DNA of 12,107 bases from Thiotrichaceae bacterium (GCA_024762625.1 JANTHA010000035.1:1-12107), one strand, 5' to 3'; positions 1-9,804 are shown, counted from the stretch's first letter. Made by a program: numbers and translations. The notes: generated by a model from the letters alone, not told the origin.

Positions 1-49
1 ACAGTTTTTGCGATTACCATTCGCTCTATTAATAGGAACTTTTAGTGCC

Positions 50-1186
50 ATGACACCCAAATTGACACCCAAATCGTCATTCACAACAAAACGACGCAAC
101 TTTTTCTCAAGAGGTTTATTTATCCTCTTTATGCTTGGCGCACTCGCGTTTGGCCTGAACAGCCTGAATCCTGATCAAAAGGTTCTGGCTAAAACTTCGC
201 CTGGCAACGGCTTATCGGCGGAAGAAACCAACAACATCAATGTATTTAAAAGCAATAACCGCTCGGTGGTCTACATATCCACCATCCAGCGCGTCATCAA
301 CACATTGACCTATGATATCAGTGAAATTCCCAGCGGCACCGGCACCGGTTTTGTGTGGGATAAGCAGGGCCATATCGTCACCAACTATCATGTGGTGAAA
401 GGCCATAAAACCGCCAAGGTCAAACTATCCGACCAGAAATCCTATACTGCTGACGTCATCGGCGCCAGCCCGCGCCATGATCTGGCCGTTCTGAAAATTC
501 GAGGCAAAGATGATGTACCGCCCCCGGTGCGCGTCGGAAGAAGCAAACAACTGCAAGTCGGTCAAAAGGTGTACGCAATTGGCAATCCGTTTGGTCTGGA
601 TCACACACTCACCACAGGCATTATTTCAGCGCTGGGGCGCAGCCTGAATGATTCCGCCATCAATATGGATGACCTGATCCAGACTGACGCCGCAATCAAC
701 CCCGGCAACTCGGGCGGTCCTCTGCTAGATAGCCAGGGTCGCCTGATTGGTGTGAATGTTGCCATTTACAGTCCATCCGGCGCTTCCGCAGGCATTGGTT
801 TTGCAATTCCTGTGAATATCGTTAACCGCGTGGTGCCCGACCTGATTAAACATGGACACTATGTGCGCCCTATCCTGGGAATTCATGCAGTGGATTCAAT
901 CAGCAAGGCTATTGTTGACAAACTTGGCGTTAAAGGTCTGCTGGTGCTCCAGGTGTTTGCCGATTCGCCCGCTGAAAAGGCCGGTTTTCGCGGCTCCAAG
1001 ATAGCGGGCGGCGATCTGGTGCTGGGCGATATTATCCAGGCGGTTGATGGTAAAAAAATCAGCGATCTTGACGACTTACTGGACATACTGGAAAGCCATC
1101 AAAAAGGCGATAAGGTCGTCGTCGATGTGCTCAGGAATGCGTCCAAAAAAGTAAAACTACCGGTTAAGCTGTTTTTGCAGGAATAA
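50..1186 (+). CDS. Membrane-anchored HtrA/Deg-type serine protease with one PDZ domain
   Basis: Predicted S1C (HtrA/Deg) serine endopeptidase of 378 aa, acting in the cell envelope on misfolded or regulatory proteins. With the ATG at 50 as residue 1, a basic N-terminus ([11 protein letters not shown]) leads into one hydrophobic segment at about 22-38, so it is probably an inner-membrane anchor with the catalytic domain in the periplasm. The trypsin-like triad is visible: His114 in TNYHVV, Asp144 in RHDLAVLKI and Ser221 in [10 protein letters not shown] single PDZ domain follows at about 271-371. Its [16 protein letters not shown] stretch, preceded by AGFRGSK, resembles plant/cyanobacterial Deg1-type proteins as much as DegS. 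The length and single PDZ argue against DegP, which has two. A TTG at 8 would add 14 residues; I prefer the ATG because an AGGA lies at 34-37, though its 12-nt spacing is long. The protease class is secure; the DegS-like regulatory role is only a possibility. Confidence 0.93.
   Translation: MTPKLTPKSSFTTKRRNFFSRGLFILFMLGALAFGLNSLNPDQKVLAKTSPGNGLSAEETNNINVFKSNNRSVVYISTIQRVINTLTYDISEIPSGTGTGFVWDKQGHIVTNYHVVKGHKTAKVKLSDQKSYTADVIGASPRHDLAVLKIRGKDDVPPPVRVGRSKQLQVGQKVYAIGNPFGLDHTLTTGIISALGRSLNDSAINMDDLIQTDAAINPGNSGGPLLDSQGRLIGVNVAIYSPSGASAGIGFAIPVNIVNRVVPDLIKHGHYVRPILGIHAVDSISKAIVDKLGVKGLLVLQVFADSPAEKAGFRGSKIAGGDLVLGDIIQAVDGKKISDLDDLLDILESHQKGDKVVVDVLRNASKKVKLPVKLFLQE
51..74 (+). repeat. Perfect 12-bp tandem duplication at the protease N-terminus
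   Basis: The unit TGACACCCAAAT occurs twice in a row (51-62 and 63-74), directly after the first base of the start codon. It encodes the repeated (M/L)TPK at the beginning of the protease and leaves the reading frame intact. It looks like a recent slippage or duplication event in a part of the protein ahead of the membrane anchor. Confidence 0.85.
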
Positions 1187-1189
1187 GCG

Positions 1190-1217
1190 TTGCATTTCAA
1201 GCCAATTCAAGTATAAA
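1190..1217 (+). promoter_or_regulatory. Putative sigma-70 promoter of metH
   Basis: A TATAAA at 1212-1217 (five of six bases of the -10 consensus) is preceded by TTGCAT at 1190-1195 (three of six) with a 16-nt spacer. Transcription would begin near 1224, giving a leader of about 30 nt before the ATG at 1254. This favours that ATG over the in-frame TTG at 1224. The assignment is by eye only. Confidence 0.4.
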
Positions 1218-1248
1218 ACACGTTTGATTCATAACAGTCCGTGTTTTA
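1214..1248. repeat. 9-bp inverted repeat just upstream of metH
   Basis: TAAAACACG at 1214-1222 and CGTGTTTTA at 1240-1248 are perfect inverted copies separated by 17 nt. The left arm overlaps the putative -10 element and the right arm ends 5 nt before the start codon. The spacing fits a dimeric regulator site at least as well as an RNA hairpin. No poly-T tract follows, so it is not an intrinsic terminator. Confidence 0.6.
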
Positions 1249-1253
1249 ACCCT

Positions 1254-4200
1254 ATGGCGCATTCAAATTCTTCACAGTCAAACTTGAAACAACAGCTTGA
1301 AAAACAACTGCAACAACGCATCCTGATTCTGGATGGCGCCATGGGCACCATGATCCAGCGACGCAAACTTGAAGAAGCTGATTACAGGGGCGAACGTTTT
1401 GCTGATTATCACCTGGATATCAAAGGCAATAACGACCTACTCTCCATCACCGCGCCTGATGTGATTCGTGAAATTCACCAGGAATACCTGGAAGCGGGCG
1501 CAGACATACTGGAAACCAACACCTTCAATGCGACCCGCACTAGCATGGCCGACTACGAGATGGAGAATCTGGCCTACGAGATCAATGTCGCCTCGGCCAG
1601 GCTGGCGCGTCAGGCCGCCGACAAATACAGTACAAACGACAAACCGCGTTATGTCGCAGGCGTACTCGGACCAACCAGCAAGACCTGTTCAATGTCGCCT
1701 GATGTGAACGATCCAGGCTTTCGCGCCATTACTTTTGATGACCTTGTTGAAGACTACAGCGCATCCACCCGCGGCCTGATCGAAGGCGGCGCGGACATCA
1801 TCCTGATCGAAACCATTTTTGACACGCTCAACGCCAAGGCCGCCATTTTTGCAGTGCAGACCGTATTTGAAGAAGACGGCCTTGAACTGCCGATCATGAT
1901 TTCCGGCACCATTACAGACGCTTCCGGGCGCACCCTGTCCGGGCAGACCACCGAGGCCTTTTATAACTCGCTGATCCACGCCGAACCGCTATCAATCGGA
2001 TTGAACTGCGCGCTTGGCCCCGATCTGTTGCGCCAGTATGTGCAGGAATTGTCGCGCATCAGCGCTACCCATGTCTCGGCGCATCCCAACGCAGGCCTGC
2101 CCAACGAGTTTGGCGAATACGATCTGGAGCCGGACGCCATGGCGGCGCATATTCGCGAATGGGCCGAAAGCGGCTTTTTGAATATCGTCGGCGGCTGTTG
2201 CGGCTCAAGCCCGGCGCATATCAAGGCGATTGCCGATGCCGTGGCCAGCATTAATCCCCGCGCCCTACCCGAAATACCGGTTGAATGCCGGCTTTCCGGT
2301 CTCGAGCCATTCAACATTGGCCCTGACAGCTTGTTTGTCAATGTCGGCGAGCGCACCAATGTGACCGGCTCGGCGCGTTTCAAACGGCTCATCAAGGAAG
2401 AAGATTACGACACCGCGCTGGAAGTTGCGCTGGAGCAGGTCAACGCGGGTGCGCAGGTAATTGATATTAACATGGATGAGGGCATGCTCGAATCCAGAGA
2501 CGCGATGGTGCGTTTCCTTAATCTATGCGCCGCCGAACCTGATATCGCCCGCGTGCCGGTGATGGTTGATTCCTCCAAATGGGACATCATCGAAGCCGGG
2601 CTCAAGTGCATTCAGGGCAAGGGCATCGTCAACTCCATCTCACTGAAAGAAGGCGAAGAAAACTTTATTCATCAGGCAAAACTGATCAAACGCTATGGCG
2701 CGGCCGCCGTGGTGATGGCCTTTGATGAAGAAGGCCAGGCGGACACCTACGAGCGCAAGGTTGAAATCTGCACACGCGCTTATCAGGTGCTCACAGAAAA
2801 GGTCAATTTCCCGCCACAGGACATCATTTTCGACCCCAATATTTTCGCCATCGGCACCGGCATTGAAGAACATAACAACTACGCCGTGGATTTTATCGAG
2901 GCCACGCGCACCATCAAGCAAACCCTGCCGCATGCGATGGTTTCTGGCGGCGTGTCCAACGTTTCATTCTCCTTCCGCGGCAACAACCCGGTGCGCGAAG
3001 CGATCCATTCGGTGTTTTTATATCACGCGGTAAAAGCGGGCATGGACATGGGCATCGTCAACGCTGGTCAGCTGGTGGTTTATGACGATATTCCGCCTGA
3101 GCTGCTCAAGGCGGTTGAAGACATGGTGCTTAATCGCAGCCCCGACGCGACTGAAAATTTGATGGCGATTGCAGCGAACTATATGGGCGATGGTTCCGCC
3201 AAGGAAAGCAAAAAAGACCTCGAATGGCGCAGCTGGCCGGTTGAAAAACGTCTTGAGCATTCGCTGGTCAAGGGCATCGACACCTATATCGACGAAGACA
3301 CCAAAGAAGCGCTGGATAAACTGAAGCGCCCTATTTTTGTCATCGAAGGTCCGCTTATGGACGGCATGAACGTGGTCGGCGATCTGTTTGGCGCAGGAAA
3401 AATGTTCCTGCCCCAAGTGGTGAAATCGGCGCGCGTGATGAAAAAATCGGTCGCCTGGCTGGAGCCTTATCTGGAAGCCGAAAAAGAGGGCTGCGAGGTA
3501 GAAGCCAGCGGCAAGATACTGATGGCGACGGTCAAGGGCGATGTACATGACATCGGCAAGAACATTGTCGGCATCGTACTGCAATGCAACAGCTACGAAG
3601 TTGTCGATCTCGGCGTGATGGTGCCCGGCGAACAGATTTTACAAACCGCCAGAGAACAGAACTGCGACATCATCGGCCTGTCCGGCCTGATTACACCTTC
3701 GCTGGATGAAATGGTGAATGTCGCCAGCGAAATGGAGCGACAGGGTTTTGATATTCCGCTGATGATCGGCGGCGCAACCACTTCCAAAATACACACAGCT
3801 GTCAAGATTGATCCGAAATATCACGGCCCGGTTGTGTATGTGCCGGACGCCTCGCGCGCCGTAGGCGTTGCGGGCGAACTGCTTTCAGATGATCGCAAGG
3901 AGGCCTATCGCCAGGAAATCAAGGACGAATACGATGCGATGCGCGTGAAACGTGCGAGCAATCAGCGCGTGAAAAAAACCGCTACGCTGGAGCAGGCGCG
4001 AGCCAACAAGGTTGCCATTGACTGGACCGCCTATGAACCGCCCAAACCCGCCATCTTCAGAGGCAAACTACCCATCGACGAGATTGATTACCATTACGAA
4101 AAACTCGACAACGGCGGCGTCTTGCTACAGTTTGACGACTATCCGCTGGAAAAGCTTGTCGATATGTTCGACTGGACGCCCTTTTTCAAAAGCTGGGAAC

Positions 4201-5027
4201 TGGCCGGTCGGTTCCCCGATATCCTCAAGGACGAAATCGTTGGCGAGGAAGCGACCAAACTGTTTGACGACGCCCAGGCTATGCTGAAAAAAATCATCGC
4301 CGAAAAATGGCTACACCCCAAGGCGGTGCTTGCCTTCTTCCCTGCCAATAGCCAGGGCGATGACATACAGTTATACAGCGATGAAAAACGGCAAAAACCG
4401 CTTGCGACGCTACACCATATTCGCCAGCAGATGGATCGCAGCACATCAGCTAAAAACAAGCCGCAACCAAACTACTGCCTGGCGGATTTTGTTGCGCCGC
4501 TTGACGCCAACAAAACAGACTGGGTCGGCGCATTTGCTGTCACCAGCGGTTTTGGCATGGAAGAACGCGTTGAAGCATTCAAAAAGGCGCATGATGACTA
4601 CAATGCGATCCTTCTGGAAGCGCTTGCAGACCGTTTTGCCGAGGCGTTCGCCGAAAAAATGCATGAACTGACCCGCAAGATTTTCTGGGGCTACGCCGTG
4701 GATGAAACGCTTGAAAACGAAGACATCATCCGCGAAAAGTACCAGGGCATCCGCCCTGCACCCGGCTACCCCGCCTGCCCGGAACACACCGAAAAAGGAA
4801 CACTCTGGAAATTACTGGAGCCGGAAAAACGCATCGGCCTGAAAATTACTGAATCCTACGCCATGTGGCCAGCGGCAGCGGTCTCAGGCTGGTACTTTGC
4901 GCACCCGCAAACGCGCTATTTTGGCACCGGGAAAATACAAAAAGACCAGGTCGAGGATTACGCAAAACGCAAGGGATGGACGCTTGAACAAGCCGAAAAA
5001 TGGCTGGGTCCGGTGTTGGGTTATTGA
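1254..5027 (+). CDS. metH: Cobalamin-dependent methionine synthase
   Basis: Transfers a methyl group from 5-methyltetrahydrofolate to homocysteine through a cob(I)alamin intermediate in the cytoplasm, making methionine. It is 1257 aa from the ATG (E. coli MetH 1227) and all modules are present. The homocysteine-binding domain (about 20-340) has the zinc ligands Cys252 (GLNCALG) and Cys315-Cys316 (GGCCGSSP). The folate-binding domain (about 358-620) contains [11 protein letters not shown]. The B12 cap and Rossmann domain (about 650-885) has GDVHDIGKN, whose His765 is the lower axial ligand. The AdoMet reactivation domain (about 925-1257) has RPAPGYP and [11 protein letters not shown] at 1224 would add ten residues with no family support. 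No clear Shine-Dalgarno sequence precedes the ATG. The upstream gap is too short for a cobalamin riboswitch. The gene is convergent with uvrC and appears intact. Confidence 0.98.
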   Translation: MAHSNSSQSNLKQQLEKQLQQRILILDGAMGTMIQRRKLEEADYRGERFADYHLDIKGNNDLLSITAPDVIREIHQEYLEAGADILETNTFNATRTSMADYEMENLAYEINVASARLARQAADKYSTNDKPRYVAGVLGPTSKTCSMSPDVNDPGFRAITFDDLVEDYSASTRGLIEGGADIILIETIFDTLNAKAAIFAVQTVFEEDGLELPIMISGTITDASGRTLSGQTTEAFYNSLIHAEPLSIGLNCALGPDLLRQYVQELSRISATHVSAHPNAGLPNEFGEYDLEPDAMAAHIREWAESGFLNIVGGCCGSSPAHIKAIADAVASINPRALPEIPVECRLSGLEPFNIGPDSLFVNVGERTNVTGSARFKRLIKEEDYDTALEVALEQVNAGAQVIDINMDEGMLESRDAMVRFLNLCAAEPDIARVPVMVDSSKWDIIEAGLKCIQGKGIVNSISLKEGEENFIHQAKLIKRYGAAAVVMAFDEEGQADTYERKVEICTRAYQVLTEKVNFPPQDIIFDPNIFAIGTGIEEHNNYAVDFIEATRTIKQTLPHAMVSGGVSNVSFSFRGNNPVREAIHSVFLYHAVKAGMDMGIVNAGQLVVYDDIPPELLKAVEDMVLNRSPDATENLMAIAANYMGDGSAKESKKDLEWRSWPVEKRLEHSLVKGIDTYIDEDTKEALDKLKRPIFVIEGPLMDGMNVVGDLFGAGKMFLPQVVKSARVMKKSVAWLEPYLEAEKEGCEVEASGKILMATVKGDVHDIGKNIVGIVLQCNSYEVVDLGVMVPGEQILQTAREQNCDIIGLSGLITPSLDEMVNVASEMERQGFDIPLMIGGATTSKIHTAVKIDPKYHGPVVYVPDASRAVGVAGELLSDDRKEAYRQEIKDEYDAMRVKRASNQRVKKTATLEQARANKVAIDWTAYEPPKPAIFRGKLPIDEIDYHYEKLDNGGVLLQFDDYPLEKLVDMFDWTPFFKSWELAGRFPDILKDEIVGEEATKLFDDAQAMLKKIIAEKWLHPKAVLAFFPANSQGDDIQLYSDEKRQKPLATLHHIRQQMDRSTSAKNKPQPNYCLADFVAPLDANKTDWVGAFAVTSGFGMEERVEAFKKAHDDYNAILLEALADRFAEAFAEKMHELTRKIFWGYAVDETLENEDIIREKYQGIRPAPGYPACPEHTEKGTLWKLLEPEKRIGLKITESYAMWPAAAVSGWYFAHPQTRYFGTGKIQKDQVEDYAKRKGWTLEQAEKWLGPVLGY

Positions 5028-5089
5028 GGGCACCTCGATTAATAGTCTCAGGGGATAGATCTAACCGAACTAACGTAAAATGAGCCACA

Positions 5090-7003
5090 TCACCCCTGAT
5101 GAAACTCATCATAAATCAATTGCGCCAGTTGCTTGCTAACGCCATTCACCTTGGCTAATTCATCGACGCTGGCGCGCGTAATTGCTCTTATACCGCCAAA
5201 TTGTTTGAGCAAACTTTGACGGCGTTTTGGCCCGAGGCCGCGAATGCCTTGCAAAGGCGAGTTGGCTCTGGCTTTCTGACGGCGCGCGCGATGACCGCTT
5301 ATGGCGAAACGATGCGCTTCATCGCGTATCTGTTGAATCAGATGCAGGGCGCTGGAATGGGCTGGCAGGAAAATTTTCTCCTTGAAACTCTGGCCTTGTT
5401 CGCCCATTGATAGCACGGTCAGCGTATCCATGTCCTGACGTCTTCCTTCGCCCTTGGTGACGCCGATAATATCGACGCCCGAAATTTGCAGTTCGCTTAA
5501 TACATCGACCGCCTGTGTCACCTGCCCCTTGCCGCCGTCGATAAACAAAATGTCCGGCAGCGTCATTTCATCCTTTCCGGACTGATCAAGCGCGCGTTTA
5601 AAGCGTCGCTGCAAAGCCTGTTTCATCGCCGCGTAATCATCACCGCCAACGATATCCTTGATGTTATAGCGACGGTAGTCTGACTTGATTGGCCCTTCCA
5701 GACCGAATACCACGCAGGATGCCACCGTGGCCTCCCCCATGGTGTGGCTGATATCGAAACATTCCATACGCGCCGGGATATAATCGAGCTGCAATTCTGA
5801 CTGTAGCGCAAACAGGCGCTTCTGGATGCCCGCTCTGGATGATATTTGAATTTGCAAGGCGTGTTGCGCATTGCGCAGCGCCATATCAACCCAGCGGGAA
5901 CGATCGCCACGCAGTTTATGCAACAAGGATACTTTACGCCCGGCTTTGATGCTGAGCATTTCCTGAAGCGCTTCGGCATCATCCGGTTGCTGGCTCAACA
6001 ACACTTCTGACGGAATTTCGCGCGACATGTAATACTGGGCCAGAAACGAAGACATTATCTGAGCTTCCCTGTTTTGAGGCGACGTTTCGGAGAAAGCAGG
6101 CGGCATTTTGGGGAAGAAATTTTTATTGCCGAGGTTGTTGCCGCGGCGGATCGTCAATACCTGCACGCTGGCGATATCCGATGCGTATTGCAGCGCAATC
6201 ACATCAACATTAGCCTGTCCGCCGCTGACATACTGCTGTTGTGAGATCTGGCGCAGATACTCAATCCTATCGCGAATTTCCGCCGCCTGCTCGTATTCGA
6301 GACGACTCGCGCTTTGATCCATTTTCTGCACCAATTCATCAATCACCTGCTGGCTCTTTCCTTGCAAGAATTTAACCGTGTGTTCAACTCCCTGACCATA
6401 ATCCTGCTCGCTGATCTCATGCGTACAGGGCGCTGTGCAGCGCTTGATCTGGTATTGCAGGCAGGGGCGCGAGCGATTCGCAAAATAGCTATCTTCACAT
6501 TGACGCACCAGAAACAGTTTTTGCAGCAGATTCAGTGATTCGCGCACCGCGCCAGCGCTTGGATAGGGGCCAAAATACTGGCCTTTTTTATTACGCGCGC
6601 CGCGATGAAAGGTCAAACGCGGATAGCGATGCGCCGACAGGTAGATATAGGGGTAGCTCTTGTCATCACGCAGCAGTATGTTGTATCGCGGATGATGCTT
6701 TTTGATCAGATTGCTTTCCAGCAATAGCGCCTCGGCTTCGGTGCTGGTCAGGGTAATTTGCACATCCCGGATTTGCTTTACCATCGAATAGATGCGTGAA
6801 TTAACCAGGTTTTTGCGAAAATAGCTGGCAACGCGATTTTTCAAGTCCTTGGCCTTACCAACGTATAGCACCTTGTCATCCGCTGACATCATGCGGTATA
6901 CGCCGGGTTTGTGCGGTACGCTTTTTAAAAAAGCGGCGCTATCAAAACAATCCTCCGCCTGCTTTCTATTTGTTATTGATTCTGGATTTTTTTCTTCATC
7001 CAT
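5090..7003 (-). CDS. uvrC: UvrABC excinuclease subunit C
   Basis: Makes the 3' and then the 5' incision around bulky DNA lesions in nucleotide excision repair, acting with UvrA and UvrB. It is 637 aa (E. coli 610). The N-terminal GIY-YIG nuclease begins with PGVYRM and VLYVGKAKDLKNR, and the expected catalytic Glu is Glu96 in EALLLESN. Cys169, Cys181, Cys189 and Cys193 are spaced 12, 8 and 4 residues apart, which matches the iron-sulfur cluster cysteines known in E. coli UvrC. A UVR motif that contacts UvrB spans about 218-253. The RNase H-like nuclease domain shows FDISH (416-420), GGDDYAAM and IDGGKGQ (488-494). Helix-hairpin-helix motifs close the protein (about 584-637). The start lies one base after the uracil-DNA glycosylase stop and has no clear Shine-Dalgarno sequence, which suggests translational coupling. 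I see no convincing terminator between it and metH. Confidence 0.98.
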   Translation of the reverse strand: MDEEKNPESITNRKQAEDCFDSAAFLKSVPHKPGVYRMMSADDKVLYVGKAKDLKNRVASYFRKNLVNSRIYSMVKQIRDVQITLTSTEAEALLLESNLIKKHHPRYNILLRDDKSYPYIYLSAHRYPRLTFHRGARNKKGQYFGPYPSAGAVRESLNLLQKLFLVRQCEDSYFANRSRPCLQYQIKRCTAPCTHEISEQDYGQGVEHTVKFLQGKSQQVIDELVQKMDQSASRLEYEQAAEIRDRIEYLRQISQQQYVSGGQANVDVIALQYASDIASVQVLTIRRGNNLGNKNFFPKMPPAFSETSPQNREAQIMSSFLAQYYMSREIPSEVLLSQQPDDAEALQEMLSIKAGRKVSLLHKLRGDRSRWVDMALRNAQHALQIQISSRAGIQKRLFALQSELQLDYIPARMECFDISHTMGEATVASCVVFGLEGPIKSDYRRYNIKDIVGGDDYAAMKQALQRRFKRALDQSGKDEMTLPDILFIDGGKGQVTQAVDVLSELQISGVDIIGVTKGEGRRQDMDTLTVLSMGEQGQSFKEKIFLPAHSSALHLIQQIRDEAHRFAISGHRARRQKARANSPLQGIRGLGPKRRQSLLKQFGGIRAITRASVDELAKVNGVSKQLAQLIYDEFHQG

Positions 7004-7004
7004 T

Positions 7005-7640
7005 CTATTGATTTAACAATTGTTTCGCCTGTTTAAATACCTCATGAAACATCTCCTCGGTCAAGCGTCTGGTTTGTGTGTTGTAGCGACTGCAATGGTA
7101 AGAATCGAGTAAAAACAGGTCATGTTCGAGTGTATGTACGGCATTGTGTGCAAATTTGCAAGATGATAATGTCTGACCAAAGGTGCGCAACACGGCATTA
7201 TGCGCAATGCCGCCCAAGGCCAGGATGACTGAGCCTCCGGGCAGAGCCTGTAGCTCATGTTTCAGATAGTGATCGGTACAGGTTCTGGCTTCCTGTGTCG
7301 TTGGCTTGTTTTGCGGAGGCAGACATTTTACCGCGTTGGTGATGCGGCAGTTGATCAGCTTGAGCCCATCATCCACATGACGGGATTCAGGCGCACTTGC
7401 GAAACCAAAGCGGTGCAAGGTTTGATAAAGCAAAATCCCGGCGTGATCGCCGGTAAACGGTCTACCGGTAGCGTTTGCGCCATGCATGCCCGGCGCAAGG
7501 CCCACAATTAACAGGCGTGCTTCAGGGTCGCCAAAAGCGGGAACCGGTTGACAAAAATAATCTGGATAATCGCCTTTGACTTCGCCAAGAAAAGCAGCGA
7601 GGCGCTCACAGCGTTTGCAATTGGATAGTTGCATGGGCAT
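7005..7640 (-). CDS. Iron-sulfur uracil-DNA glycosylase, family 5 (UdgB)-like
   Basis: Predicted to remove uracil, and perhaps other deaminated bases, from DNA as the first step of base excision repair. It is 211 aa. Cys8, Cys11, Cys106 and Cys121 form the CxxC...C-x14-C pattern of the 4Fe-4S glycosylases (families 4 and 5). The active-site motif GLAPGMHGANATGRPFTGD at 47-65 fits family 5, which lacks the acidic catalytic residue found in most other uracil glycosylases at this place. The second motif HCSRYNTQTRRLT (182-194) replaces the usual HPS-type sequence, with Cys at the Pro position. ATGs at 7640 and 7634 are both possible starts; an in-frame stop lies just upstream at 7647-7649. The Shine-Dalgarno sequence is weak. 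The gene lies 98 nt after fabH and 1 nt before uvrC. Membership of the superfamily is secure; the family-5 assignment is from motifs only. Confidence 0.88.
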   Translation of the reverse strand: MPMQLSNCKRCERLAAFLGEVKGDYPDYFCQPVPAFGDPEARLLIVGLAPGMHGANATGRPFTGDHAGILLYQTLHRFGFASAPESRHVDDGLKLINCRITNAVKCLPPQNKPTTQEARTCTDHYLKHELQALPGGSVILALGGIAHNAVLRTFGQTLSSCKFAHNAVHTLEHDLFLLDSYHCSRYNTQTRRLTEEMFHEVFKQAKQLLNQ

Positions 7641-7654
7641 CTTTTTCTATGGGC

Positions 7655-7690
7655 CTGGTTCCTGATCTGGTTCCTGGTCTCGTGCCTGGC
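7655..7690. repeat. Three degenerate 12-bp tandem repeats between fabH and the glycosylase gene
   Basis: On the + strand CTGGTTCCTGAT, CTGGTTCCTGGT and CTCGTGCCTGGC follow one another. The first two differ at one base and the third is more diverged. Read on the coding (-) strand they carry repeated AGGAACCAG, a Shine-Dalgarno-like core, but too far from the start to serve as the ribosome binding site. No role can be assigned. Confidence 0.6.
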
Positions 7691-7738
7691 TTAGTTGTTC
7701 AAATCGTTCGATGTGTGGTTATAGGCAATCGCTGTCAA

Positions 7739-8713
7739 TCAATAACGAATTAGCGCCGATCCCCAGGTAAATCCGCCGCCAAAAGCTTCCAGTAATAATG
7801 TTTCGCCGCGTTGAATTCGACCGTCGCGCACCGCCGTATCCAGCGCCAGTGGAATCGACGCTGCGGAGGTATTGCCATGCTTATCAACCGTGACCACGAC
7901 TTGATCCATCGACATTTTGAGTTTTTTGGCGGTCGCCTTGATAATGCGAATATTGGCCTGATGCGGCACAAGCCAGTCAATATCAGATTTGTCCAGCTTG
8001 TTGAATGCAAGGGTTTCATCCACGATGCGGCCCAGCGTATTCACTGCAACGCGAAAGACCTCATTACCGCGCATCTTGACGGATACGCCGCCCGCATCCA
8101 ATAACGCCTTATTGTTGGAAATGCCGCCATTGGTATTTAGTAGCTCCTGATAGCTGCCGTCGGCATGTAAATGCGTCGATAGAATGCCGGCTTCATCGCT
8201 GGCTTCCAGCACCACGGCGCCAGCGCCATCCGCAAACAGGATACAGGTGCCGCGATCGCTCCAGTCGATAATATTGGACAGGGTCTCGGCTCCAATCACC
8301 AGCGCGCATTTGTGCGAGCCGCTTTTTATGAATTTGTCTGCAACACCTAGCGCGTACACAAAACCGGTGCATACGGCCTGGATATCAAATGCGGTTGCGC
8401 CGCTTTTACTGCCGAGTCGATCCTGAAGAAGACAGGCGGTGCTCGGAAATATGAGATCGGGCGTGGTGGTTGCAAAAATAATCAGATCAATATCATCGGC
8501 CTTCCTGCCAGCCATTTCTAGGGCGTTTCTGGCGGCTATTTCAGCCAGGTCACAGGTCGTTTGACCCTCTGCTGCAATGTGTCGTTCTTTGATGCCGGTA
8601 CGCTCGACTATCCACTCATCCGATGTATCAACCATTTTTTCAAGATCATGATTGGTCAATATTTTTTCAGGCAAATAACTGCCTGTTCCGGTAATGCGTG
8701 AATAAATACCCAT
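7739..8713 (-). CDS. fabH: Beta-ketoacyl-ACP synthase III
   Basis: Condenses acetyl-CoA with malonyl-ACP to start type II fatty acid synthesis in the cytoplasm. It is 324 aa (E. coli FabH 317). The start at 8713 gives [17 protein letters not shown], which aligns with the family N-terminus, and is preceded by AAGGA (complement of 8721-8725) at a 7-nt spacing. A further upstream start would add 12 unrelated residues. The catalytic triad is visible: Cys115 in [10 protein letters not shown], His251 in PHQANIR and Asn281 in GNTSAAS. The C-terminal [13 protein letters not shown] is typical. It follows plsX by 44 nt and is probably co-transcribed with it. The E. coli neighbours fabD, fabG and acpP do not follow; DNA repair genes do. 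Confidence 0.98.
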   Translation of the reverse strand: MGIYSRITGTGSYLPEKILTNHDLEKMVDTSDEWIVERTGIKERHIAAEGQTTCDLAEIAARNALEMAGRKADDIDLIIFATTTPDLIFPSTACLLQDRLGSKSGATAFDIQAVCTGFVYALGVADKFIKSGSHKCALVIGAETLSNIIDWSDRGTCILFADGAGAVVLEASDEAGILSTHLHADGSYQELLNTNGGISNNKALLDAGGVSVKMRGNEVFRVAVNTLGRIVDETLAFNKLDKSDIDWLVPHQANIRIIKATAKKLKMSMDQVVVTVDKHGNTSAASIPLALDTAVRDGRIQRGETLLLEAFGGGFTWGSALIRY

Positions 8714-8720
8714 GTTGATA

Positions 8721-8725
8721 TCCTT
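8721..8725 (-). promoter_or_regulatory. Shine-Dalgarno sequence of fabH
   Basis: AAGGA on the - strand, seven bases before the ATG at 8713. It is the best ribosome binding site in the window and fixes the fabH start over the longer open frame that runs back to 8749. Confidence 0.8.
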
Positions 8726-8757
8726 AAGTGGCCCTTTTAACGCCTTCATTGCGTTTT

Positions 8758-9780
8758 TTAACTGTCAGTTTCCATCAATTTTTTCAGATGGCGTTCAATT
8801 TTTCCTGGAACTTTTTCCATCACTTCCTTGCGAGCGATGCTGATTGCATTGGCGAATGCCAGACGATCAGCGCCGCCATGACTTTTGATGACAATGCCTT
8901 TCAATCCCAGAAAACTGGCTCCATTATAACGCCTATGATCAAAACGATGCTGAAAAGACCTTAACACCGGTAAGGAAACCAGCGCGGCGAAGCGGGTAAA
9001 AATATTTTTAGTGTAGCTCTTTTTCAGCTCCTGAGACAGCATCTTAGCAACGCCTTCTGAACTTTTAAGCGCGACATTGCCGACAAACCCGTCACAGACA
9101 ATCACATCGACATCGCCATGAAAAATATCATCGCCTTCTACAAAACCGATATAGTTGAAACCACCCTGCTTGATTAGCTCATGCGCGGCCTTGACCTGTT
9201 CATTGCCCTTGATATCTTCCTGGCCAATGTTTAGCAAACCGATTCGCGGTTTTTCCTTGCCGTCAATAGCGCGCGCCAATTCCGTCCCCATCACGGCAAA
9301 CTGATACAAATGTTTCGCCGATGAATCAATATTGGCGCCCAGATCCAGCATATAGGTATGGCCAGTGGTTGAAGGTATCGCCGTACAAATGGCGGGACGG
9401 TCAATGCCCGGCAACATACGCAGCACGAAACGACCGGTCGCCATCAGAGCGCCTGTATTACCTGCGCTTACCGCCGCATCCGCTTCCCCCTCTTTTACCA
9501 GATTGATTGCGACCCGCATGGAAGAATCTTTTTTATTGCGCAACGCAGAAGCGGGCGCATCTTCCATGGTTACTACCTGGGTGCTGTGACGGATGGATAA
9601 ACGCTCATTGGACAACTGTTTATAGCGCGATAATTCGTCCTTTAATTGTTGCTCATCGCCAATTAAAATCAAAAACAAGTCATTATGTTTTTTAAGTGAA
9701 TCCAGTGCTGCCGGTACAACCGCCTGCAGGCCGTTGTCTCCACTCATGGTATCTAGCGCTATACGAAACAGAGAATTCAT
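8758..9780 (-). CDS. plsX: Phosphate acyltransferase PlsX
   Basis: Converts acyl-ACP and phosphate to acyl-phosphate, the acyl donor for PlsY in phospholipid synthesis; a peripheral membrane enzyme in the families studied. It is 340 aa from the ATG at 9780. Family motifs include [11 protein letters not shown] at 7-17, [14 protein letters not shown] at 105-118, LDLGANID at 145-152, [13 protein letters not shown] at 182-194, [16 protein letters not shown] at 228-243 and [17 protein letters not shown] at 286-302. The usual MGGD motif reads MSGD here. A GTG at 9789 could extend it by three residues, but those bases also form the TGGA ribosome binding site (complement of 9785-9788) for the ATG. 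It follows rpmF across a terminator and precedes fabH by 44 nt. Confidence 0.97.
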   Translation of the reverse strand: MNSLFRIALDTMSGDNGLQAVVPAALDSLKKHNDLFLILIGDEQQLKDELSRYKQLSNERLSIRHSTQVVTMEDAPASALRNKKDSSMRVAINLVKEGEADAAVSAGNTGALMATGRFVLRMLPGIDRPAICTAIPSTTGHTYMLDLGANIDSSAKHLYQFAVMGTELARAIDGKEKPRIGLLNIGQEDIKGNEQVKAAHELIKQGGFNYIGFVEGDDIFHGDVDVIVCDGFVGNVALKSSEGVAKMLSQELKKSYTKNIFTRFAALVSLPVLRSFQHRFDHRRYNGASFLGLKGIVIKSHGGADRLAFANAISIARKEVMEKVPGKIERHLKKLMETDS

Positions 9781-9795
9781 ATTATCCACAAATTT

Positions 9796-9804
9796 ATTTT
9801 ATCA
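9796..9804 (-). promoter_or_regulatory. Possible extended -10 promoter element before plsX
   Basis: The - strand reads TGATAAAAT here, a TGn extension followed by TAAAAT (five of six bases of the -10 consensus). No good -35 element lies at the right distance. Transcription from it would start only about nine bases before the plsX ATG. It is listed because the upstream terminator makes a separate plsX promoter plausible, but support is weak. Confidence 0.25.

Noticed and set aside
1187..1253. A cobalamin or S-adenosylmethionine-type riboswitch before metH.
   Set aside because: The gap is only 67 nt, far too short for a cobalamin riboswitch, and shows no recognisable conserved core.
1689..4787. 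Several long open frames on the - strand inside metH.
   Set aside because: They are antisense shadows of the metH reading frame, with no family-like sequence, no ribosome binding sites and no independent support.
5028..5099. Possible terminator between convergent metH and uvrC (GAGG/CCTC near 5026-5036, CAGGGG/CCCCTG near 5049-5099).
   Set aside because: The first stem is only 4 bp with no T-run; the second has a loop of more than 30 nt and its far arm lies in the uvrC coding end.
7718..7738. A perfect TTGACA and a TATAAC on the - strand just after fabH, suggesting a udg-uvrC promoter.
   Set aside because: The two elements are separated by only 9 nt, far short of the 16-18 nt needed; no alternative partner at the right distance was convincing.
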